Shown here: positions 1 through 5,452 of the stretch, one piece after another
Layout of the letters: the number at the start of each line of letters is the position of its first letter
Position numbering within the stretch: position 1 is the first letter of the stretch
Source of the DNA: an uncultured Lachnospiraceae bacterium
GTDB lineage: Bacteria; Bacillota; Clostridia; Lachnospirales; Lachnospiraceae
Length of the DNA stretch: 8,476 bases
Reading direction: 5' to 3'
NCBI GenBank assembly: GCA_910588885.1
Contig: CAJUSQ010000121.1
Location: forward strand, 1-8,476
The notes under the pieces: model-generated
The model's input: the letters and a program-made list of their open reading frames with translations, nothing else
Databases searched by the model: none
Told to the model about the DNA's origin: nothing
Position numbers and translations under genes: made by a program

Positions 1-879
1 TGGCGAACCCTTTCTTCTCCCACCCGAAGACCCAGCCTTTCGCGACGGCGTCGAATCCGATACCAAACATATGTTCTTATACCCCTTGCATTTGTAGATC
101 AGCCGGAACAACGGGAAGGGAATGTGGTGGCCGTCTGCAATCACTTCCGCAAACAGCCGTTCGTCCTCCAAACCGATTTCCGTCAGGCCGATATGCTTTT
201 TCGCATCCTCCCGCCGGGAAATGGAAGAGCTGCAGCAGTACAAATGGGTTACGCTTTTCATTCCCCCGTCAATCGCCCGGTAGATTTCCTCTTCAATGGC
301 CCCGTCGTGGCCTCCGGAAACCACAATCCCATGCTCCCGGCAATAACGAAGCAGCAGCCCGATATTTTCAACATCCGGAGATACGGTCATCAGGCGGATC
401 CAGGGAGAACATTCCTCCAGCAGTTTCAGATTCCGTTCCCCCGGTTCCAGGAGATAGGTTTCCGGCTGGGCCCCTTTGTTCCGCTTTGACAAAAAAGGCC
501 CTTCCATATGGATGCCCAGAAGGTCGGCTTTGGTGTCCAGTCCCCGGCCGATCAGATCGCAGACCGCTTTTACCGTATCCAAGGGCCCGGTCATTGTGGT
601 GGCCAAAAAAGAAGTAACTCCATGGTTCAAATGAAATTCTCCAATCGCCTCAAGGGCCTCCTTCGTGGCGTCCATACAGTCGTATCCCATCGCCCCATGG
701 TTGTGGATATCAATAAATCCCGGGCACAGGAACCGGCCCCGGCCGTCCCATACGTTCTCCTGCTGCTTTTGGTAGGCTTCCATCCTGCCCATGTCCCGGA
801 TTTTTCCTTTTTCCGTACGGAGAAAACAGTCCCGAAAAACCACCCCGTTTTCCAGGATATTCACGTTAATCAGCTCCAT
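1..879 (-). CDS. nagA: N-acetylglucosamine-6-phosphate deacetylase-like amidohydrolase, partial (left edge)
   Basis: Probable cytoplasmic metal-dependent amidohydrolase removing the acetyl group from an N-acetyl-amino-sugar 6-phosphate. The ATG at 879 follows AAAAGGAG with about 6 bases between. Landmarks of the NagA fold: metal motif PGFIDIHNHG (H59, H61), GIHMEGPF with metal ligand E126, NKGAQ at 134-138, SGGHDG with H191, THL with H212, IADGHH (249-252), and LVSDS with the presumed catalytic D275. It is the last visible gene of the transporter operon, 75 nt after the second permease. Family members are about 380-390 residues, so roughly 100 are missing. Odd points: the usual THL(F/Y)NAM substrate loop reads THLYCCSSS, and after D275 the in-frame peptide (PSRKAGSSGGRRKG) no longer matches the family, which suggests a break or frameshift at about 45-60. 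Exact substrate (GlcNAc-6-P, GalNAc-6-P or other) cannot be told from sequence. Confidence 0.85.
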   Translation of the reverse strand, partial: MELINVNILENGVVFRDCFLRTEKGKIRDMGRMEAYQKQQENVWDGRGRFLCPGFIDIHNHGAMGYDCMDATKEALEAIGEFHLNHGVTSFLATTMTGPLDTVKAVCDLIGRGLDTKADLLGIHMEGPFLSKRNKGAQPETYLLEPGERNLKLLEECSPWIRLMTVSPDVENIGLLLRYCREHGIVVSGGHDGAIEEEIYRAIDGGMKSVTHLYCCSSSISRREDAKKHIGLTEIGLEDERLFAEVIADGHHIPFPLFRLIYKCKGYKNICLVSDSTPSRKAGSSGGRRKGSP

Positions 880-954
880 GTCCCGCTCCTTTTCTCAAGT
901 AGGATTTGGCATCCCCTGCTTCCATTATGACGCCTGTTCCCATGATAGGGCCTG

Positions 955-1824
955 CTACCCTTTTACCGCCCCGGCCGTCAGACCGGAAATAATCTGCTCC
1001 TGGAACAGCACATATCCCACCACGCTGGGGATAATGGCAATCACAATAGCCGCGTACATAGATACATAATCCGTCGTAAACTGATTCGTAAAATACCGCA
1101 CCCCGATCTGAATCGTCTTGGTTGCCGGGGAAGAGGTCAGGAGGTTCGCATAGACGAACTCATTCCAGCAGGTCAGGAATTCAAAGGTCGCAGCCGTCAC
1201 AATCCCCGTCTTGCTTAAGGGAAGCACCAGGCGGAAAAACCGTCCGTAAAAGCCGCAGCCGTCGATGTAAGCCGCTTCCTCGATTTCCCTGGGAAAGGAA
1301 TCCATAAAGCCCCGGATAATGAAGATGGAGATCGGCAGCCCGATGGCCGCATACAGAATCCTTAAGGAATTCAGGGAGTCCAGCATCCCGGCCTTGCTGA
1401 ATATGGTAAAATAAGGCACCATCAATGCATTCAGGGGCACCATAACCCCCGCTGAAATCAGGGCAAACAAAGCTTCCTTTCCCTTAAAGGCAAACCGGGA
1501 AATGGCATAGGCCGCCATCGCCGCCGCCATTACGTTCAAAAACGTCCCCGCCAGGGAAACCGTAACGGAATTCACAATCATCCGTCCCAGATTCGCCTGG
1601 GTAAACGCATTGACGTAGTTCTGAATCTGAGGAACCGCAGGCAGGGTAAAGGGATTGTCGAAATATTCCGCATTGGTTTTTAAAGAAGTAATAAAGAGCC
1701 AGATCAGCGGAAACAAGGTATAGAATGCGAAAAATAAAATCAGAATCCATTTCACAATCTTCAAAACCACTGTTTTCGGCGTCAGCTGTGCCTGTATTTT
1801 ATTGTTCTTTGCTGTTTTTCCCAT
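955..1824 (-). CDS. Sugar ABC transporter permease, MalG-type (COG0395)
   Basis: Inner-membrane subunit of a CUT1-class carbohydrate importer, 289 aa, the usual length for MalG homologues. About six hydrophobic segments are visible (approximately 22-46, 84-109, 119-141, 152-171, 205-225, 255-275). The cytoplasmic EAA loop that docks the ATPase reads EEAAYIDGCGFYGRFFRLVLP (E183, A184, A185, D188, G189, then L201-P202), and the C terminus FQEQIISGLTAGAVKG is typical of the family. The start at 1824 is set by GGAGGAG 5 bases upstream. That RBS begins at the stop codon of the preceding permease (12-nt gap), so the two are tightly coupled in translation. Function as the partner of the neighbouring permease is firm; the sugar is inferred from nagA and the ROK gene to be an amino sugar. 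Confidence 0.95.
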   Translation of the reverse strand: MGKTAKNNKIQAQLTPKTVVLKIVKWILILFFAFYTLFPLIWLFITSLKTNAEYFDNPFTLPAVPQIQNYVNAFTQANLGRMIVNSVTVSLAGTFLNVMAAAMAAYAISRFAFKGKEALFALISAGVMVPLNALMVPYFTIFSKAGMLDSLNSLRILYAAIGLPISIFIIRGFMDSFPREIEEAAYIDGCGFYGRFFRLVLPLSKTGIVTAATFEFLTCWNEFVYANLLTSSPATKTIQIGVRYFTNQFTTDYVSMYAAIVIAIIPSVVGYVLFQEQIISGLTAGAVKG

Positions 1825-1836
1825 CTTTTCTCCTCC

Positions 1837-2706
1837 CTAATCGTCCTTGGAAGAAAAAATCTTCCGTACGCCTACAATTACGATGGCGCCTACCAAAATC
1901 AGCATCATACTGGAAGCATTGGCTCCGCCGTAATCATTGACATTCATCTGTTTGTACAGGTACAGCACCAGGATGGACGTTCGGTTCGCCGGACCGCCGT
2001 TGGTTAAGAGATACACTTGTTCGAAGGTCCGAAGCCCGAATACGGCCGCCAATGACATACAGGTTGCCAGGGAATACCGGATCAGGGGAATCGTAATATG
2101 AAGATCCACCTGAAAGGCATTGGCTCCGTCGATCCGGGCCGCTTCATAGTAAGTCTCGTCAATTCCGGAAATACCCGCCATCAGGATTACCATGTAATAT
2201 CCGATATAGAATAAGCCGTACACCAGTACGCATACAAATGCAGTTTTGGGATTTCCCAGCCAGTTGGTCGCCTTATCCCCCATCCCCACGGCCTTTAAGA
2301 TCCCGTTCAGCAAGCCGAATTCACTGTTGAATACCGCCGCCCACAGGGTTGCAATGGCAATTCCGGAGATGACCTGGGGCAAAAAATAAACGGTTCGGAA
2401 AAATTTCCAGAACCTGGGTTTTTTTGACAAAATCAATGCCATCAAAAGCGCCAGCGGCACCTGGATACAGCAGGCCGCTAAGGCCCATATCACATTGTGG
2501 CGCAGGCTGGACCAAAATACCTTGTCTCCGAATATTTTGGCGTAATTTTCAAATCCTACAAATCCGGCGCTGGTGATCCCGTTCCAGTCGAACAGGCTCA
2601 TCACTCCCACAAAGCAAACCGGAAATACAAAGAAAACAAAAAATAACAGCAATGCCGGCAGCAAAAATAACAAGATGCCGACATTATCCCGCCTGGTACG
2701 TTTCAT
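1837..2706 (-). CDS. Sugar ABC transporter permease, MalF-type (COG1175)
   Basis: First inner-membrane permease of the CUT1 importer, 289 aa. The N terminus is basic (MKRTRRDN) and leads into a long hydrophobic helix (about 9-36); further membrane segments lie near 70-93, 107-126, 155-178, 211-228 and 265-282. The EAA loop is YEAARIDGANAFQVDLHITIP (E188, A189, A190, D193, G194, P207). The conserved near-C-terminal motif reads LTNGGPANRT (234-243), as in other MalF/UgpA proteins. An upstream in-frame TTG at 2724 would add MRGGWR, but it sits inside the AGGAGG (2714-2719); the ATG at 2706, 7 bases after that RBS, is the better start. No ATPase gene is visible in the window, so the complex probably uses a shared MsmK/MsiK-type ATPase encoded elsewhere, as is common in Firmicutes. 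Confidence 0.95.
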   Translation of the reverse strand: MKRTRRDNVGILLFLLPALLLFFVFFVFPVCFVGVMSLFDWNGITSAGFVGFENYAKIFGDKVFWSSLRHNVIWALAACCIQVPLALLMALILSKKPRFWKFFRTVYFLPQVISGIAIATLWAAVFNSEFGLLNGILKAVGMGDKATNWLGNPKTAFVCVLVYGLFYIGYYMVILMAGISGIDETYYEAARIDGANAFQVDLHITIPLIRYSLATCMSLAAVFGLRTFEQVYLLTNGGPANRTSILVLYLYKQMNVNDYGGANASSMMLILVGAIVIVGVRKIFSSKDD

Positions 2707-2713
2707 CCGCCAA

Positions 2714-2719
2714 CCTCCT
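2714..2719 (-). promoter_or_regulatory. RBS that decides the MalF-type permease start
   Basis: A perfect AGGAGG on the minus strand lies 7 bases before the ATG at 2706. Because it overlaps the codons of an in-frame TTG at 2724, it argues for the ATG start and against the longer reading. Confidence 0.8.
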
Positions 2720-2725
2720 CTCAAA

Positions 2726-2750
2726 CCGCCCGCGGTTCACCCGCGGACGG
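2726..2750 (-). other. GC-rich hairpin between binding-protein and permease genes
   Basis: In the minus-strand RNA a 10-bp stem (CCGUCCGCGG with CCGCGGGCGG, one G-U pair) closes a 5-base GUGAA loop. It lies 7 bases upstream of the permease AGGAGG. No U-run follows, so it is not a standard terminator. Such hairpins after binding-protein genes usually protect the upstream mRNA from 3' exonucleases, giving more binding protein than permease. That role is inferred here. Confidence 0.7.
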
Positions 2751-2775
2751 CCTCTTACTTCTTTCTGTCTCGTCT

Positions 2776-2845
2776 TTCCGCACCCTTCTGCCCGCAGAAT
2801 CCCGGATCTGTTCCGCACCCTTCTGTCTGCAGGATTCCGGAATTA
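2776..2845. repeat. Two tandem imperfect copies of a 35-bp unit
   Basis: Copy 1 is 2776-2810 and copy 2 is 2811-2845, head to tail with no spacer. Both start TTCCGCACCCTTCTG and about 28 of 35 positions agree; the differences are mostly transitions and the last five bases. Copy 2 runs through the stop codon of the binding-protein gene (2843-2845). In the minus-strand RNA the first copy can form a small TTCTG-CGGG-CAGAA hairpin. It fills most of the gap between the binding-protein gene and the downstream GC hairpin. No function is known to me. Confidence 0.75.
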
Positions 2846-4219
2846 TTCTGCGTTTTTCAGCATATCTACAAAGCCCTGTGCATCTACTTCATCCAATACC
2901 AGGGATTCCAGCGCGCTGGGGAATGCGCTGACCACCTTCTGGCTCATTGCGGACTGGAAGTAGGGTACCATAAAGGCTGCTTCACTGCTCTGCTTCACGA
3001 TCTCCACCTGAACCGGATCGCTAATCGTAGCCGTATCATAATCGATAGCAAACAGGGAACCAGAGGAAGCCGACAGCTCCAAGACACGTTCCGGATCGGT
3101 TACGTAATCCAAAAATGCTTCTACGGCCGCCTGTTTATTGGGATCATCCTGTTTCTTAAATACAAAGTATGCCAAAATGGAATTCAGATAAGCCCCGCCG
3201 TTTGCGCCTTCGTTGCTAAGCCCCGGGCCTACTACCAGGTTATCATAAAGTCCTTCTACGCCTTCCGACTGAATCCGGGCCAGAATCCAGCTGCCGTTGG
3301 TGTAAATGGCTGCACGTTCATTGAAGAAATGGCCGTTTACTACGGATGCATCGGCGCCTACCGCATCGGAAGAGGTATAATCAAACATTTTTCGAAGCAG
3401 CTCCGCTGCCTTTACAAAGGCTTCATCCTCCAGACCTTTTTCATAAACATCTGCCCCGCCGCATGCTGCTACCGCATAGGAATACCACAGCATAGATGTC
3501 CATGCATTGTCGTTGGTCATCTGGGTGATGGGAATGACGCCGCTTTCTTTCAGCTTTTCACAGGCTTCAAACAATTCCTCGTAGGAAGTGGGGATCGCCT
3601 CCACTCCGGCCGCATCCAGAAGCTTCTTATTATACATCATCGGAACGACTGCCATTTCGTAAGGAACACTGTAATTCTTACCGTCAATCTTCGCACTGTC
3701 TATGGCGCTTGCCACAAAACGGTCCGCCAGCTTTTCTTCCAGATAAGCCGTCACATCCATCAATTCTCCGGCTTCTGCAAACATCTGAATATCCGCCGGG
3801 CTGTCCACGGTGAAAATATCCGGCGTACTCTTGGCGGAAACCAAGGTACGGATCTTATCCCGGTATGCATCGTAATCCGTCTGTTCCTCTACCTGAATCT
3901 CATACTGTCCCTTGTACTGCTCATTAAAGCCTGCGATCATCTGGGCCCAAACTTCCGCCTTGCTGTCTGCGCCGACCCAAATACAGGGATAAGTCAAGGT
4001 CACTGCTTCGCCGCTTCCGCCGCCGGTTTCCCCGTCCTTATCTTCGTCTGCTTCCGCATCTTTGTCCGTATCTGCGTCCTGCTCCGCATCCTTTTCGTCC
4101 GTCGCTTCCGTGCCGCCCGTATTCTTGTCTGCGTTTTCTCCCTTGCCGTTTCCACAGCCTGCCAGGGAAGCGATTCCCATTGCCGCAACCAGCAATAATG
4201 CCACTGTTTTCTTTTTCAT
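2843..4219 (-). CDS. Extracellular sugar-binding lipoprotein of ABC transporter (family 1, COG1653)
   Basis: Solute-binding protein that captures the sugar outside the membrane and delivers it to the two downstream permeases; 458 aa, normal for the family. The start ATG at 4219 follows AAAGGAAGG with 8 bases between. A lipoprotein signal is clear: MKKK, a hydrophobic core, then lipobox LAGC with lipidated C22. A strongly acidic, Asp/Glu/Lys/Ala-rich linker follows (about 24-70), then the mature lobe starting near VTLTYPCIWVG. Family features include FNEQYKGQYEIQVE (the first-lobe segment), KSTPDIFTVDSPADIQMFAEAGELMDV-type sequence near 130-156, KNYSVPYE around 180, the NGSWILARI segment and GPGLSNEG in the second lobe. 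It is first in the operon, with its own promoter at 4369-4397. Ligand identity is not readable; an amino sugar is inferred from the neighbours. Confidence 0.95.
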   Translation of the reverse strand: MKKKTVALLLVAAMGIASLAGCGNGKGENADKNTGGTEATDEKDAEQDADTDKDAEADEDKDGETGGGSGEAVTLTYPCIWVGADSKAEVWAQMIAGFNEQYKGQYEIQVEEQTDYDAYRDKIRTLVSAKSTPDIFTVDSPADIQMFAEAGELMDVTAYLEEKLADRFVASAIDSAKIDGKNYSVPYEMAVVPMMYNKKLLDAAGVEAIPTSYEELFEACEKLKESGVIPITQMTNDNAWTSMLWYSYAVAACGGADVYEKGLEDEAFVKAAELLRKMFDYTSSDAVGADASVVNGHFFNERAAIYTNGSWILARIQSEGVEGLYDNLVVGPGLSNEGANGGAYLNSILAYFVFKKQDDPNKQAAVEAFLDYVTDPERVLELSASSGSLFAIDYDTATISDPVQVEIVKQSSEAAFMVPYFQSAMSQKVVSAFPSALESLVLDEVDAQGFVDMLKNAE

Positions 4220-4236
4220 AAGTATACCTTCCTTTC

Positions 4237-4266
4237 TTTTAATTAAAACTTTTAATTTAAAAGTTT
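4237..4266. promoter_or_regulatory. Candidate ROK operator: 21-bp palindrome plus adjoining 12-bp palindrome
   Basis: Positions 4246-4266 form a perfect odd palindrome: arm AAACTTTTAA, central T, arm TTAAAAGTTT. It partly overlaps a perfect 12-bp palindrome TTTTAATTAAAA at 4237-4248, so CTTTTAATT occurs twice, 13 bp apart (4236 and 4249). The site lies about 100 nt downstream of the predicted transporter-operon start and just upstream of the binding-protein RBS. A/T-rich inverted repeats of this kind are typical ROK (NagC/XylR-type) sites, and a ROK gene lies in the same locus. The match of regulator to site is inferred. Confidence 0.55.
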
Positions 4267-4293
4267 GTTTCCTTTAATTCCCACCAAATATAC

Positions 4294-4309
4294 AAAATAC
4301 CAGTATTTT
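4294..4309. promoter_or_regulatory. 16-bp inverted repeat in transporter leader
   Basis: AAAATAC and GTATTTT are perfect 7-base arms around CA. The repeat lies in the 5' leader of the binding-protein mRNA, between the promoter and the 21-bp palindrome. It could be a second operator or a small RNA hairpin; nothing further supports either. Confidence 0.35.
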
Positions 4310-4368
4310 CCTCCTTTCTCCTGGGATTACTTTGTGCAATCTGCTAAATATCTTTTGTTATACGGATT

Positions 4369-4397
4369 ATTATATAGCATTTTACCCAGATTGTAAA
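4369..4397 (-). promoter_or_regulatory. Promoter of the sugar-transporter operon
   Basis: On the minus strand, -35 TTTACA (4397-4392) and -10 TATAAT (4374-4369) are separated by exactly 17 bases, one mismatch from the sigma-A consensus overall. Transcription would start near 4362, giving a leader of about 140 nt before the binding-protein ATG. A TTGTAAA-n5-TTTTCAA inverted repeat (4391-4409, one arm mismatch) covers the -35 and could be a regulatory site. Confidence 0.75.
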
Positions 4398-4489
4398 TAT
4401 GTTTTTCAATTTTTATTTAAATTTTTTAATTATATTATTCCTATTTTCCAATTAGCTTCTATACCCCCTCTAAATAACATGCTTTTTAA

Positions 4490-4518
4490 TTGCTTTTTCC
4501 GGCTTTTTATGGTAAAAT
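4490..4518 (+). promoter_or_regulatory. Candidate promoter for the DUF4867-ROK gene pair
   Basis: TTGCTT (4490-4495), a 17-base spacer and TAAAAT (4513-4518) make a reasonable sigma-A promoter, with a leader of about 110 nt to the ATG at 4637. The surrounding DNA is very A/T-rich, so chance matches are likely; a later start near TAATAC (about 4603) is an alternative with a poor -35. Confidence 0.45.
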
Positions 4519-4554
4519 AAACATATATTTTATTGCAAAATGCCTATTTTATTA

Positions 4555-4575
4555 AAACTAGTAATTAAATAAGTA
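4555..4575. promoter_or_regulatory. Operator-like sequence upstream of the DUF4867-type gene
   Basis: The stretch starting AAACTAGTAATTAAATAAG keeps the order of blocks in the 21-bp palindrome at 4246-4266 (AAACT, then TAATT, then AA, then AAGT) but is only partly symmetrical around ACTAGT. Its place downstream of the candidate plus-strand promoter would suit autoregulation by the ROK protein. In such A/T-rich DNA the match is weak evidence. Confidence 0.3.
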
Positions 4576-4636
4576 TGCAATATTTTCCAGTGATTTCGAA
4601 CCTAATACATCTCATTTCATATCAGGAGGAATCTAC

Positions 4637-5377
4637 ATGTTAGAAAAATTAAATTCTTTAAATCAACCAACCACCATTCGTCACATCACAGACCCCGCAT
4701 TCCGCAGCTATGGACGGGTCCTGTCCGGCTATGATTTTACGGAAGCCCTCCGGGTCATGGAGCGCTTCCCCGTTCCTTCGGAAGGAAATATCTATGTGGC
4801 TTCCGTCCCGGAGCTTATGGCCCTTCCGGTTTCTAAGGATCTTAGCTCCGCCTTTTACGGCGATATGCCAATTCAGATCGGCTACTGCAGCGGCAATTCC
4901 GGTAAATTGAATGCCCTGGAATACCACAAATCTTCGGAAATCGACGTTGCCGTAACAGACCTGGTTCTTCTTTTGTCCGATCTTCGCCGGATTTCGGACA
5001 ACACCCTTTCTTCCCAGGAAGTGGAAGCCTTCTACGTCCCGGCAGGCACCGCCTGTGAGCTCTACGGCACCACCCTGCATTTTGCCCCCTGCCGCCTGTC
5101 CGATTCCGGCTTCAAAAGCATCATTGTGCTGCCAAAGGGCACCAATGAGCCTCTGCCGCCCAGGAATCCGAACGAATGCTCCCCCGCTTCTCCCTCCGCA
5201 AATCCCTCCTCTGCCCTCTCGGCAGCAGCCGGCGAAGAAGCAAACCCGTCCGACAGGGAAGCCCGCCTGCTCTGGATGCGGAACAAATGGCTGATCTCCC
5301 ATCCCGAGGGAGGACCTGCGCAAAAAGGCGCTTATGTTGGAATTCTAGGTAAAAATATTGAAATTCTTTACAAATAA
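4637..5377 (+). CDS. DUF4867-type protein of unknown function, possible cupin-fold sugar enzyme
   Basis: A 246-aa soluble protein with no signal or membrane segment. I recognise it as DUF4867-like, a clostridial family of about 210 residues with no established function. ATG 4637 is 7 bases after AGGAGG. The core reads GYCSGNSGKLNALEYHKSSE (82-101), then VAVTDLVLLL (104-113), VEAFYVPAG (129-137) and YGTTLHFAPC (143-152). E95, H97, E101 and H148 are placed as in cupin metal sites (two ligands close together, an acid after a short gap, a His one strand-pair later), so a metal-binding isomerase, epimerase or lyase acting on a sugar or sugar phosphate is a plausible guess. Residues 171-207 are a Pro/Ser/Ala-rich insertion before the conserved end (LLWMRNKWLI, then GAYVGILGKN). 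It is cotranscribed at most with the ROK gene 75 nt downstream and divergent from the transporter operon, so a role in the same sugar pathway is inferred. Confidence 0.75.
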   Translation: MLEKLNSLNQPTTIRHITDPAFRSYGRVLSGYDFTEALRVMERFPVPSEGNIYVASVPELMALPVSKDLSSAFYGDMPIQIGYCSGNSGKLNALEYHKSSEIDVAVTDLVLLLSDLRRISDNTLSSQEVEAFYVPAGTACELYGTTLHFAPCRLSDSGFKSIIVLPKGTNEPLPPRNPNECSPASPSANPSSALSAAAGEEANPSDREARLLWMRNKWLISHPEGGPAQKGAYVGILGKNIEILYK

Positions 5378-5386
5378 GCTTAAAAT

Positions 5387-5434
5387 AAAATGATACGGGT
5401 GTTTTTCAATTTGTCTGAACCCCTTATCATTTTT
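5387..5434 (+). terminator. Terminator or attenuator between the DUF4867-type gene and the ROK gene
   Basis: AAAATGATACGGG (5387-5399) pairs with CCCTTATCATTTT (5421-5433), 12 of 13 positions, across a 21-base loop, and the stem runs into a short T stretch. The loop is long and the stem A/T-rich, so termination is probably partial. It lies immediately upstream of the ROK RBS and could keep regulator expression low. Confidence 0.5.
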
Positions 5435-5452
5435 CAAAATCGGAGGTAACCC

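Noticed and set aside
866..943. 25-codon frame (MGTGVIMEAGDAKSYL...) overlapping the nagA start
   Set aside because: No convincing ribosome binding site and no recognisable product; probably chance in the 75-nt intercistronic gap.
2573..4198. Long open frame of 541 codons on the plus strand
   Set aside because: It is antisense to the clearly identified binding-lipoprotein gene, has no RBS, and its translation is Cys/Ile/Arg-rich without family resemblance. It arises from the codon bias of the real gene.
4270..4315. AAAGGAGG on the minus strand (about 4310-4318) without a following gene
   Set aside because: Only a nine-codon CTG-started frame follows. It could be a leader peptide, but nothing supports translation.
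4391..4409. Possible CcpA (cre) site at the transporter -35 box
   Set aside because: The symmetry is right but the central CG of cre sites is missing and the spacing is too long; kept only as a generic inverted repeat.
4658..5323. Minus-strand open frame opposite the DUF4867-type gene
   Set aside because: Gly/Arg-rich shadow with no RBS; the plus-strand gene has a good RBS and conserved blocks.
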